DNA of 13,109 nt from Candidatus Omnitrophota bacterium. Lineage in GTDB: Bacteria > Omnitrophota > Gorgyraeia > 2-01-FULL-45-10. The stretch is taken from the NCBI GenBank assembly GCA_030691985.1, contig JAUYDB010000049.1, positions 1-13,109 of the forward strand, read 5' to 3'. Below, piece after piece: positions 5,735-12,650 of this stretch; positions within the stretch are counted from its first letter, which is position 1, and every line of letters begins with the position of its first letter. Made by a program: the position numbers and the translations under genes. Under the pieces are notes generated by a model. The model had not been told where the DNA came from. It worked only from the letters and a program-made list of their open reading frames with translations, and did not search any database.

Positions 5735-6295
5735 ATGCCAAAGCTGGATATCCCGCCTAGCGAAGCCCTCTATCCTGTCCCGGTCGTCCTTGTCAGCTGC
5801 ACGGATAAGAATAGGGCAAAGTCAAATATAATAACCATCGCATGGTGCGGTGTGGTGTGTTCAAATCCTCCGCTGTTGAGCATTTCTATAAGGCCCTCCA
5901 GGTATTCGTATCGATTAATAAAAAAGAGCGGCGATTTCGTCATAAACATACCTTCAAAAGACCTCCTCAAAAAAACTGACTTTTGCGGCGTTCGCTCGGG
6001 TGCCGACATAGACAAGTTCTTTTCCGTTCCATTTACAATGGCCCTTGCTAAAAAAGTAAAAGCGCCGCTTATCGAGGAATGCCCGCTTAACATAGAATGC
6101 GTCCTTAAAAATATAATAAAACTTGGATCGCATGACATGTTCATAGGCGAAGTGGTCCAAGTGCACGCCGATACGGACATTCTAAATACCGACGGCAATA
6201 TAAATTTCAAAAAGGCCGCGCCTTTTGTATATAACCATGGCGAATACTGGGATTTAGGCAAAAAGATCGGCCATTACGGCTTTTCGACCAAGTAA
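5735..6295 (+). CDS. Flavin reductase-like / flavoredoxin-type protein
   Basis: A 186-residue protein of the flavin reductase-like FMN-binding split-barrel family. The opening PPSEALYPVPVVLVSC is followed by AKSNIITIAWCGVVCSNPPLLSISIRPSRYSYRLI, the usual FMN-binding core, then FVINIPS, CGVRSGADIDKF and ECPLNIECVL. Family members bind FMN and transfer electrons or act as flavoredoxins in the cytosol; the partner is unknown. The DUF362 iron-sulfur protein begins 17 bp downstream, which suggests a shared redox role. No good ribosome binding site is seen before the ATG, although a TATAAA-like element lies just upstream. The AT-rich start follows an intergenic palindromic repeat. Confidence 0.88.
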   Translation: MPKLDIPPSEALYPVPVVLVSCTDKNRAKSNIITIAWCGVVCSNPPLLSISIRPSRYSYRLIKKSGDFVINIPSKDLLKKTDFCGVRSGADIDKFFSVPFTMALAKKVKAPLIEECPLNIECVLKNIIKLGSHDMFIGEVVQVHADTDILNTDGNINFKKAAPFVYNHGEYWDLGKKIGHYGFSTK

Positions 6296-6312
6296 AAAGA
6301 GGCATAGGAAAT

Positions 6313-7386
6313 ATGGGTAGCGCGGTTTATTATGTGGAAACGAATAACTCGGATTCGCCCGGCAGTATTTCAAAAAAACTTGCCGTATTGATAGAGAAAA
6401 GCGATATCCTGAAGATCATCGGAAAAGACGGTTTCACCGGAGTCAAACTCCACTTTGGCGAAGATGGAAATACCGGCCATATAAATAGCATGTGGGTCAA
6501 AGAAACGGTAAAACACGTCCGCAAAAAGACCCGCAGGGCGTTCCTGACCGATTCGAACGTGCTGTACAAAAACAGTATGCGCGCCAATTCAGTCGACCAT
6601 TTAAACATTGCGCGGGAACACGGATTCAGCATAGATAGCATAGGAATTCCTACGTTGATAGCCGACGGAATATTTGGAAGAAATTTTACAGAGATTCCGA
6701 TATCCAAAAAACATTTCAAAAGGGTTTTGATCGCTTCGGACATAGCGGCCTGTGACAGTCTATTGGTGCTTACCCATGTAACCGGCCATTTCCTGACAGG
6801 GCTGGGCGGAGCGATAAAGAATCTCGGCATGGGCTGCGCTTCAAGGCGCGGCAAATACGAACAGCATGCCGGAGTCGTGCCGGATATCGATAATAGCTTT
6901 TGCGTTGGTTGCGGGTTATGCGCGCTGAGTTGCCCTGCGTTATGCATGGTCTTTGAAAATAAACTGCCAAGGATCAAAGAAGAAGCATGCATCGGCTGCG
7001 GTGAATGCGCTGTTGTATGTAAGACAAAAGCTATAGATATAAAATGGAGCGAAACACTTGCAAACCTCCAGGAGAAGATGGTAGAATATGCTTGTGGCGC
7101 GGTCAAGGCCGTAAAGGGGAAGATCGGTTATATAAATTTTCTTATTAAGGTGACCAAAGACTGCGATTGTCTGGCGAAGAATGCCGCGAGGATAACCGAT
7201 GACTTCGGGATCCTGGCGTCATTAGATCCTGTTGCGATTGATAAGGCTTCGATAGATTTTATAAATAGGCGCGATCGGGAAGATGTCCTTAAAACAGCTA
7301 ATCCGCAAACAGACTGGCTGGCTCAGCTTAAATACGCCGAGGATATTGGATTGGGAAACATGAGCTATAACCTGGTATCCTGTTAA
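6313..7386 (+). CDS. DUF362 protein with two 4Fe-4S ferredoxin motifs
   Basis: A 357-residue protein. The DUF362 domain occupies the N-terminal half (GVKLHFGEDGNTGHIN, FLTDSNVLYKN, the HVTGHFLTGLGGAIKNLGMG signature at about 155-175) and returns at the C-terminus (CDCL, ILASLDPVAIDKASID). Two ferredoxin motifs are inserted: C197, C200, C203 and C207 in CVGCGLCALSCP, and C226, C229, C232 and C236 in CIGCGECAVVCK. These would hold two 4Fe-4S clusters. No signal peptide or membrane helix is seen, so it is probably cytosolic. The precise reaction of DUF362 proteins is not established; electron transfer is likely. The gene follows the flavin reductase-like gene by 17 bp and is probably co-transcribed with it. 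Confidence 0.93.
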   Translation: MGSAVYYVETNNSDSPGSISKKLAVLIEKSDILKIIGKDGFTGVKLHFGEDGNTGHINSMWVKETVKHVRKKTRRAFLTDSNVLYKNSMRANSVDHLNIAREHGFSIDSIGIPTLIADGIFGRNFTEIPISKKHFKRVLIASDIAACDSLLVLTHVTGHFLTGLGGAIKNLGMGCASRRGKYEQHAGVVPDIDNSFCVGCGLCALSCPALCMVFENKLPRIKEEACIGCGECAVVCKTKAIDIKWSETLANLQEKMVEYACGAVKAVKGKIGYINFLIKVTKDCDCLAKNAARITDDFGILASLDPVAIDKASIDFINRRDREDVLKTANPQTDWLAQLKYAEDIGLGNMSYNLVSC

Positions 7387-7412
7387 CTCAGCAGTAATAC
7401 AATGCTTTTTAT

Positions 7413-7763
7413 ATGACAAGCGGCGCTTGTATTTTTTGCAGGATCATAAAAAAAGAGGTTCCGGCAAGGATAGTCTTTGAAGAAGATGGTATCGTTGCGT
7501 TCGAAGACATGAATCCGCAGGCGCCTGTCCATATAATAATTATCTCTGAGAAGCATATTGAAAAAATTTCAGATCTGGCCGGCGGAGATTCCGATCTGGC
7601 GGCCAATCTGATGCTGGCGGCCAAAAAGATAGCAAAAAAAAGCGGCGTTGAGGAATCGGGTTACAGGCTTGTTATTAACTGTAATAGAGATGCCGGTCAG
7701 CAAGTCTTTCACCTGCATCTGCATCTTTTGGGCGGGCGAAAATTTACCTGGCCGCCTGGATAA
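7413..7763 (+). CDS. HIT-family (histidine triad, HINT-like) nucleotide hydrolase
   Basis: A 116-residue protein with the full HIT-domain layout. CIFCRI at the N-terminus carries the metal-binding CxxC (C6, C9). FEEDGIVAFEDMNPQAPVHIIIISEKHI is the conserved core, and the catalytic triad HxHxHxx is H100-L-H102-L-H104-LL, followed by GGRKFTWPPG. HINT-type enzymes hydrolyse phosphoramidates and related bonds of AMP or GMP in the cytosol. The length is standard and nothing key is missing. There is no recognisable ribosome binding site before the ATG at 7413, and an ATG at 7402 is closed at once by a stop codon. The gene follows DUF362 by 26 bp and is probably in the same transcript. Confidence 0.95.
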   Translation: MTSGACIFCRIIKKEVPARIVFEEDGIVAFEDMNPQAPVHIIIISEKHIEKISDLAGGDSDLAANLMLAAKKIAKKSGVEESGYRLVINCNRDAGQQVFHLHLHLLGGRKFTWPPG

Positions 7764-7807
7764 AAATAGTCACAGTTTTAAAATAGCCGAGGGGATTCAT
7801 AATATAA

Positions 7808-8170
7808 ATGGTCGATCGAGAAAGAAGGACTTACCCGCGCGTAGAGGGCCAGGGTCTATCGCTTAAGCTCAACATGGGTGACTTCGACATCATGACGCAC
7901 ACCCTGAATTTAAGCGCATCCGGCATGTGCTGTAAGGTAGATAAGGAGATACCCCTTATGTCGCGCGTAAAACTTATGTTTATGATGCCGGACATGGGAA
8001 AAGAAGATAAAGCGGCAAAAGGCCTTGAGGTGGATGGCGTGGTTGTGCGGCAACACCCTGTAATCATAGACGGTCAGACAAGGCATTACGATATTGCCAT
8101 ATTCTTTGACAACCTCTCGCCAAAAAACCAGGAGATAATCGAAAAGTATGTTGCCTCGAAAAAATGCTGA
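7808..8170 (+). CDS. PilZ-domain protein 3
   Basis: A 120-residue stand-alone PilZ domain. The N-terminus RERRTYPR carries R7-TYP-R11, and the second motif N34-L-S36-A-S-G39 is canonical, so c-di-GMP binding is expected. The core strands are SLKLNMGD, MCCKVDK, RVKLMFMMPD and VDGVVVRQ, followed by AIFFDNLSPKNQEIIEKYV, a C-terminal helix common in this group. The domain is cytosolic, with no signal or membrane segment. A purine-rich GAGGGG at 7789-7794 is 13 nt from the ATG, longer than ideal. The gene is followed after 15 bp by another PilZ gene on the same strand, so the two probably share a transcript. Confidence 0.87.
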   Translation: MVDRERRTYPRVEGQGLSLKLNMGDFDIMTHTLNLSASGMCCKVDKEIPLMSRVKLMFMMPDMGKEDKAAKGLEVDGVVVRQHPVIIDGQTRHYDIAIFFDNLSPKNQEIIEKYVASKKC

Positions 8171-8185
8171 CAGGCAGGGGTGTGC

Positions 8186-8677
8186 ATGTTGGTTTTAACC
8201 GAATTTTTTTTTATAATCCTTCTGACGATGATGCTTTTCATCCTGTACCGCAACGAACGTGTGTCCCGCAGTAAATTATCACCGCACGCTATAATAGAGG
8301 AGTGCTGGAGCGGCATAGAGCGCAGGCAGCATGTCCGCTTCAAAAAAAATTTAGTCGTAACTTATGCCGTAAAGAAAAATAACCATTTGAAGAATAACGG
8401 AAAAACAGTGGATGTCTCAGAGGAGGGCATGAAGTTGCTGCTTAACGAAAAACTTCCTAAAGACGCAATGCTTGATTTAAAGATAGATCTGGCTGATAAC
8501 GATAAGGCCGCCGAAGTTGAAGGGTTGGTTGTCTGGTCGGAAGATGCTGGAATGACTGATCCTTCCGGTAAACGGCTCTTCTATTCCGGCATCAAGTTCT
8601 CGACGCTACGGCAACAGGGGAATAAACATTTTTCGGATTACATAAGGTCTATCGCCTCACAGGTCCCGGGAAGATAG
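8186..8677 (+). CDS. PilZ-domain protein 4, membrane-anchored
   Basis: A 163-residue protein with one N-terminal transmembrane helix (about 4-21, hydrophobic and rich in F, I, L and M), then a linker of about 24 residues and a PilZ domain. The c-di-GMP motifs are R47-QHV-R51 and D76-V-S78-E-E-G81, both canonical. The rest matches the other PilZ proteins here (MLDLKIDL, VEGLVVWSE, YSGIKF). With positive residues after the helix, the PilZ domain should face the cytoplasm at the inner membrane. I prefer the ATG at 8186 over a GTG at 8180 because the binding site GCAGGGG (8174-8180) overlaps that GTG and sits 5 nt from the ATG. DUF4416 follows directly, 2 bp after the stop. Confidence 0.86.
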   Translation: MLVLTEFFFIILLTMMLFILYRNERVSRSKLSPHAIIEECWSGIERRQHVRFKKNLVVTYAVKKNNHLKNNGKTVDVSEEGMKLLLNEKLPKDAMLDLKIDLADNDKAAEVEGLVVWSEDAGMTDPSGKRLFYSGIKFSTLRQQGNKHFSDYIRSIASQVPGR

Positions 8678-8679
8678 CA

Positions 8680-9216
8680 ATGCTCTACCCTCATGTTTCG
8701 GACAGAGCAAAGCTTGTAGTCGGGCTTCTCTCCGCTGACGCCGCACTTTTTTCCAAACTGAAAAAAATCCTTGAGCGGATGTTCGGTAATTCCGATTTCG
8801 AAAGCGATATATCTGAGTTCCCGTATACCGATTATTATCGGGAAGAGATGGGGGAGAATTTAAAAAGAAGATTTCTTAGTTTTGATAAACTATTCCGGAT
8901 CAACGGGCTGCATAAAATAAAGCTAAAGACAAACGGTCTTGAAAAAAGGTTTTCCAAAAACGGAAAACGCGCGATAAATATAGATCCCGGATATCTCAAT
9001 CTTTCAAAACTTGTATTGTTTTCAACAAAAGATTACTCTCACAGGATCTATTTAAATAATGGGATATTAGCAGAGGTAACGCTTTATTATAAAAATAACA
9101 CCTTTAATCCATGGCCATGGACCTACCCCGATTATAAATCAGATACGTATATAGGCATCTTTAACTCTATTCGCAGCCGATATAAAAACCAGATAGACCG
9201 CGGTTCGGCATTATGA
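8680..9216 (+). CDS. DUF4416 family protein
   Basis: A 178-residue soluble protein that I recognise as DUF4416 from its pattern: KLVVGLLSAD near the start, PYTDYYREEMG (about 48-58), INIDPGYLNLSKLVL (about 99-113), HRIYLNNGILAEVTLYY and PWPWTYPDYKSD. The function of the family is not established. It appears complete and of normal length. The start lies 2 bp after the stop of the membrane-anchored PilZ gene, with a GGGAAGA upstream inside that gene, and its stop overlaps the next start (ATGA at 9213-9216). The gene order PilZ, DUF4416, membrane protein therefore looks like one operon and may imply a shared task. Confidence 0.85.
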   Translation: MLYPHVSDRAKLVVGLLSADAALFSKLKKILERMFGNSDFESDISEFPYTDYYREEMGENLKRRFLSFDKLFRINGLHKIKLKTNGLEKRFSKNGKRAINIDPGYLNLSKLVLFSTKDYSHRIYLNNGILAEVTLYYKNNTFNPWPWTYPDYKSDTYIGIFNSIRSRYKNQIDRGSAL

Positions 9217-9791
9217 TAAAAAAAAAGAGCCTTATAGTTGCGCTGGTTTCAAGTTTTGTAATAGCTTATGTGCTCATTCTGACTTTAATCGGCTATATCG
9301 CATACATCGAGATCAGGAGCAGAGAGCTTAAAAGACAGTATCAACATAACCTGCGGAAAGTCAACTCCAGGATTTACTCAAAGCATATCGATATCTCCGG
9401 GCTTAATGCCAAGATAGAAACTGAAGGACCTCTAAAAAATAAGCCCGTTATCGAAGGTGTAATAAAAAATAACGGCTCGCGTGATATCTCATATCTTCTG
9501 CTTAAGGTATATTTTTTAGACCAGGATGGCGCCGTAATATACGAGGCCATTATTCATCCCCAGGAACCCTCTCTTGGAGGCCCTCGCCTGACACAGGCTA
9601 TACCCGTTTCTTACCTATACGAATTGCCCGGGAGCGTTCTCGCGCGGGGGAATTCGTTGCCATTTAAAAAGATATTGTCTGATTTCCCGATTGAAATCCT
9701 ATCCGAGTTGCAAAGCGGCACAGGCCTGGCTGAAGGATATGGCTGGTGGTCAGGCAGGCTTAATTATGAGGTGATTGCCATAGAATTTTGA
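9213..9791 (+). CDS. Membrane-anchored protein with a beta-sandwich-like domain
   Basis: A 192-residue protein that I cannot assign to a named family. It begins with three lysines, followed by one long transmembrane helix (about 6-31). A charged helix (IRSRELKRQYQHNLRKV) and an extracytoplasmic domain of about 140 residues follow. In that domain VIEGVIKNNGSRDISYLLLKVYFLDQDGAVIYE resembles FxLYD-type or LEA14-type beta-sandwich domains (binding or structural modules often found in secreted proteins). The C-terminus (GWWSGRLNYEVIAIEF) ends in beta strands. The start overlaps the stop of DUF4416 by ATGA, so translation is coupled. Placement outside the cytoplasm is inferred from the positive-inside rule. 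Confidence 0.65.
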   Translation: MIKKKSLIVALVSSFVIAYVLILTLIGYIAYIEIRSRELKRQYQHNLRKVNSRIYSKHIDISGLNAKIETEGPLKNKPVIEGVIKNNGSRDISYLLLKVYFLDQDGAVIYEAIIHPQEPSLGGPRLTQAIPVSYLYELPGSVLARGNSLPFKKILSDFPIEILSELQSGTGLAEGYGWWSGRLNYEVIAIEF

Positions 9792-9846
9792 AGCTCCCCA
9801 TGCCCTTACCCCCGTAGATTCTTTCGTTTCGGCGAAGGCGGCAAAA

Positions 9847-11763
9847 ATGAAAAAAATATATATATTAGTGGCAACCTTTTTTGTGATGTCCGTACTTCTT
9901 TTCATATGGTCATTCGCATATCTTGATAAGACCAAGCATAAGATATATTACTATACGATCGGGATGGACAATCATGACGTAGGCACCATAAAGATAGAAA
10001 AATTCGAAACAGAAGATAAACTTATTTATAAATGCGTCTCAAACCTTCCTTTTTTACCGGTTTTTACAGAATATAGATCAAGACTGGTATTAGATAAAAA
10101 ATATAATCTCGAAAGCTACTACAGGCAGCGATCAGGCAACGGCCATACGGAGCGCCTTTACGCGGAGAACAGGAAGCAGCTAGTATCGTTCGTTCTGCGA
10201 TTCCGGGCGGAATTTGCCTGTCTCGATAATATACCGGTAAATAAGGAAACTTTCATTTTTGAGGAGGAATCGCCGGAGACATACCTGCCTGTAATAGAAA
10301 ACTACAACTTCAACAAAGGAAGGTCTCAGGGTTTCAACACGTTAACCTGCTTATGGAACGGCTTACCACCCATAAAGAGGTTCGTGACGCTCACTTCGAT
10401 AAAAGATGAATACCTTGCCATAGATTCACTCGGCCGTCCGTTACCTGGCCGAGGTTCGCGCAGGATAAAGACCGAAAACCTGCTGTTAAAGATAAGGAAT
10501 TACCCGGAGGGCAGCATCTGGGTCGCTAAGTCCGACCGGAGCATCGTCAAACTGGAGATACCCAAGAAGAACCTCAGAATAATGCGAACATTCCATCCGC
10601 AGAAGCTGGAGGCGAAGCCATTTATACTGACAAGCGAAAAATATAGGACAGAAGATATAGTCTTTAAAAATAAAGACATCCAGCTGGCAGGCACTATTTC
10701 CGTTCCGAAAAAAGAAGGCAGATCACCTGCCGTGCTGCTGGTTTGGGGCATGGGCCCTCATGATAGGGGATACATGGGAATATTTACTTGTGTCGCAAAC
10801 CATCTGGCTAAGAACGGTTTCTCGGTGTTGAGATTCGATAAGCGCGGCACAGGTTCAAGCGGAGGCAGCAGTTCGGTATCGACTGATAATGAGCTGGCGG
10901 AAGACGTTGGCGCCGCTTTAGAATATCTCGCTGGCCGCAAGGAAGTCGATAGCGCCCGGATTGCCGTCATAGGCCATTCAAATGGCGCTTTTTACGCCTT
11001 GAAGGCGGTGACCTTAAATGACATCGCCAGGGGAATTATTCTTATGGCGCCGTTAATATATTCAAATTCAGGAGATGACGAGAGGCTGGTCGAATTAAAT
11101 AAGATGGCGTATAAATTTAAATGGACTGACGAATATTTAAAACTTTCCATAAGATCGATGGGGGAGATCAGGGAAAAGGTCAGAGACTCAAATCGCGACT
11201 GGATTTCTATCTTGCGCAAAAGGTGTTTTTTAAAGAACGCGAGAGAACGGCTTAATGAAAAAGTGACGGATGCCATAAGGCAGGTAAATATACCCATGCT
11301 TATATTGCAGGGCAAGGAAGACAACGCGGTGCTGCCAGGTGCTGCCCAGTTATTTGATGATTCGGCCCTTCGATGGAACTCAGGGCCGAATCCTGAGCTT
11401 TCGCCGAAGGATTCGACAGAGCTCAACATTCCCTCGACATCGCTCGGGATAGTTCGTCCTTCGACAGGCTCAGGACGAATGGTGAGCGAAGCCGAAACCA
11501 TTCGAGGGATGGCGAGCTCGCCGGACCACAATCCTGAGCGAAGCTGGAGGGTTGATAAAGCTCTTGAGGAAGGCGGCAATCGCAGTAATGCGTTAACATA
11601 TTATAGCTACGCGGGAGGCTTCTTCGGCAAGGAGGTTAATGACGGCGTACACAAGCTACATTACAAGATTGATGAAGAAGTCTTGGAAAATATGACAAAC
11701 TGGCTGATTAAAAACTTGCCTGAGATACCGGCTCCTGAAGCGCCGGCAGGCACAGGCGCATAA
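9847..11763 (+). CDS. Membrane-anchored alpha/beta hydrolase with in-frame repeat insertion
   Basis: A 638-residue protein. An N-terminal transmembrane helix (about 3-26) precedes a region of about 230 residues that I cannot place with certainty (it resembles DUF3108-like domains: YYYTIGMDNHDVGTIKIEKF). An alpha/beta hydrolase domain of the dienelactone-hydrolase/Hydrolase_4 type fills the rest: oxyanion loop GMGPHDRG (301-308), nucleophile S378 in GHSNGAF, and acid D492 in GKEDNAV. Residues about 504-569 are encoded by a 198-bp block of palindromic repeats; without it the chain would read QLFD-KALEEGGN. As I recall related sequences, a His is expected at GHFFG, but here the motif reads GGFFG (G591). 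H602 or H605 might substitute, or the enzyme may be inactive. The likely location is the outer face of the inner membrane; the substrate is unknown. Confidence 0.82.
   Translation: MKKIYILVATFFVMSVLLFIWSFAYLDKTKHKIYYYTIGMDNHDVGTIKIEKFETEDKLIYKCVSNLPFLPVFTEYRSRLVLDKKYNLESYYRQRSGNGHTERLYAENRKQLVSFVLRFRAEFACLDNIPVNKETFIFEEESPETYLPVIENYNFNKGRSQGFNTLTCLWNGLPPIKRFVTLTSIKDEYLAIDSLGRPLPGRGSRRIKTENLLLKIRNYPEGSIWVAKSDRSIVKLEIPKKNLRIMRTFHPQKLEAKPFILTSEKYRTEDIVFKNKDIQLAGTISVPKKEGRSPAVLLVWGMGPHDRGYMGIFTCVANHLAKNGFSVLRFDKRGTGSSGGSSSVSTDNELAEDVGAALEYLAGRKEVDSARIAVIGHSNGAFYALKAVTLNDIARGIILMAPLIYSNSGDDERLVELNKMAYKFKWTDEYLKLSIRSMGEIREKVRDSNRDWISILRKRCFLKNARERLNEKVTDAIRQVNIPMLILQGKEDNAVLPGAAQLFDDSALRWNSGPNPELSPKDSTELNIPSTSLGIVRPSTGSGRMVSEAETIRGMASSPDHNPERSWRVDKALEEGGNRSNALTYYSYAGGFFGKEVNDGVHKLHYKIDEEVLENMTNWLIKNLPEIPAPEAPAGTGA
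11354..11556. repeat. Composite palindromic repeat insertion inside a gene (198 bp)
   Basis: TTGAT at 11354-11358 recurs at 11552-11556, exactly 198 bp (66 codons) apart and in the same reading phase. Between them are successive small palindromes: TTCGGCCCT/AGGGCCGAA (11361-11390), GAATCCT/AGGATTC (11388-11414), TTCGTCCT/AGGACGAA (11453-11479), CGAATGGT/ACCATTCG (11476-11504) and the perfect palindrome GGCGAGCTCGCC (11511-11522). Positions 11430-11452 match the intergenic copy at 5668-5690. The translated block has no stop codon and low similarity to any enzyme. Confidence 0.85.
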
Positions 11764-11784
11764 TGTAGATTTTCGGATTTTGAG

Positions 11785-11814
11785 TTGACTTTCAGAGAGT
11801 CGGTATGTTATAGT
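11785..11814 (+). promoter_or_regulatory. Promoter of the fifth PilZ gene
   Basis: TTGACT (11785-11790, five of six) is followed after 18 bp by TATAGT (11809-11814), with TGT directly before it forming an extended -10. Transcription would start near 11821, about 22 nt before the ATG at 11843. Confidence 0.7.
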
Positions 11815-11842
11815 TTGTATTGGCGAAAGGACGAAAGAGACG

Positions 11843-12244
11843 ATGGCAAAGATAGAAGAAGTTTTCGTCGAAAAACGCAGGTACATACGTCTTGCCACCC
11901 CCATACATTTTTCCTATTCTGTTCCCGATAGCGGCATAATCCACAAAGCCATCACAAAGAACATATCGGCTGATGGATTGCGATTTGAGGCAAGCGAGAA
12001 AGGCTTAAAAGAGTCCGATATAGTCGAGCTTAAGCTTGATATACCAGACACCGCCAACCCTGTCCATGCGAAAGGCGAGATAATGTGGAAGAAAAAATTG
12101 TCTCTGGAAGACGGGGCGCCGTATAATTTCGGAGTGGAGATTGTCGAAGTAGAGGAGGACAATAAAAATACTTTCTTAAAATTCTTTTGTGATTTTATCT
12201 ATGATATATCCCGGGAGCCTAAACATGCAAATAAGAAATATTGA
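11843..12244 (+). CDS. PilZ-domain protein 5
   Basis: A 133-residue stand-alone PilZ domain. It has R12-RYI-R16 and N40-I-S42-A-D-G45, both canonical c-di-GMP motifs, and the core strands LRFEASE, VELKLDIPD, AKGEIMWKKK and FGVEIVEVEE, with a C-terminal helix (NTFLKFFCDFIYDI). No signal or membrane segment is seen, so it is cytosolic. It has its own promoter; AAAGGA at 11826-11831 is 11 nt from the ATG, so the binding site is moderate. The last 20 bp overlap the start of the lipoprotein gene, implying coupled expression of a PilZ receptor and an envelope lipoprotein. Confidence 0.88.
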   Translation: MAKIEEVFVEKRRYIRLATPIHFSYSVPDSGIIHKAITKNISADGLRFEASEKGLKESDIVELKLDIPDTANPVHAKGEIMWKKKLSLEDGAPYNFGVEIVEVEEDNKNTFLKFFCDFIYDISREPKHANKKY

Positions 12245-12569
12245 CGCGGCGAAGATCGTCGTCATGCTTGCTTTCGCATCAACTCTGTGCGGTTGTTCCG
12301 CAATAACAATTCCTACCGCTAAGGATGTAGTCGATCATCCGCTCGGGACCGAGTCGATAAAGATCGGCATGACAAAACAGCAAGTCGAAGGCATATGGGG
12401 TAAGCCCAACGACATAAAAATCGTGGAAAACAAGGAAAAGTGGGAAGGTGAACGCGAGCAGTGGGTCTATTATGCCCAATACGGCGCCATACCGGTAGAT
12501 GCCGGTTATTTGTCAAAAACTAAAAAGCTGTACTTTGACGGCGAAAACCTCACCGATATCGGCGAATGA
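12225..12569 (+). CDS. Small lipoprotein with SmpA/OmlA (BamE)-like segment
   Basis: A 114-residue protein with a lipoprotein signal peptide: a basic start, a hydrophobic stretch (IVVMLAFASTL), and a lipobox L21-C-G-C24, so Cys24 would be lipidated. The mature part has IKIGMTKQQVEGIWGKPNDI, the pattern of SmpA/OmlA (BamE-like) domains, then EQWVYYAQYG and KLYFDGENLTDIGE. BamE itself is an outer-membrane assembly factor, but many unrelated small lipoproteins share this fold, so I do not call it bamE. I start at the ATG at 12225 because GGGAG at 12213-12217 is 7 nt upstream and the signal peptide begins there; a start at 12189 would add 12 unsuitable residues. It overlaps the end of the PilZ gene by 20 bp. 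Confidence 0.8.
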   Translation: MQIRNIDAAKIVVMLAFASTLCGCSAITIPTAKDVVDHPLGTESIKIGMTKQQVEGIWGKPNDIKIVENKEKWEGEREQWVYYAQYGAIPVDAGYLSKTKKLYFDGENLTDIGE

Positions 12570-12650
12570 AATGCCAGAACCTGCCCGATGATATAACCTG
12601 CGAATATAAACCTTGGATTTTAATCGGCGGCCTTCTCTAACGGGGTAAAT

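Noticed and set aside
6330..7106. Long reading frame on the minus strand (258 residues)
   Set aside because: It lies opposite the DUF362 gene, whose ferredoxin and DUF362 motifs are unmistakable. The antisense product has no recognisable domain and is a shadow of codon bias.
9811..9843. Repeat-like CTTTCG...CGAAGG stretch before the hydrolase gene
   Set aside because: It shares only short bits with the repeat family at 11388-11414 and needs a wobble pair to fold; not enough to call a copy.
11354..11556. CRISPR array or attachment site in the repeat block
   Set aside because: The palindromes differ in sequence and spacing, there are no identical direct repeats with regular spacers, and no cas or integrase genes are present.
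10992..11579. Minus-strand reading frame of 195 residues over the hydrolase gene
   Set aside because: It is opposite the hydrolase domain and the repeat block; the palindromes keep several frames open. No start signal or domain supports it.
12225..12569. Naming the small lipoprotein bamE
   Set aside because: The SmpA/OmlA-like motif is shared by many unrelated small lipoproteins, and no other Bam gene is nearby.
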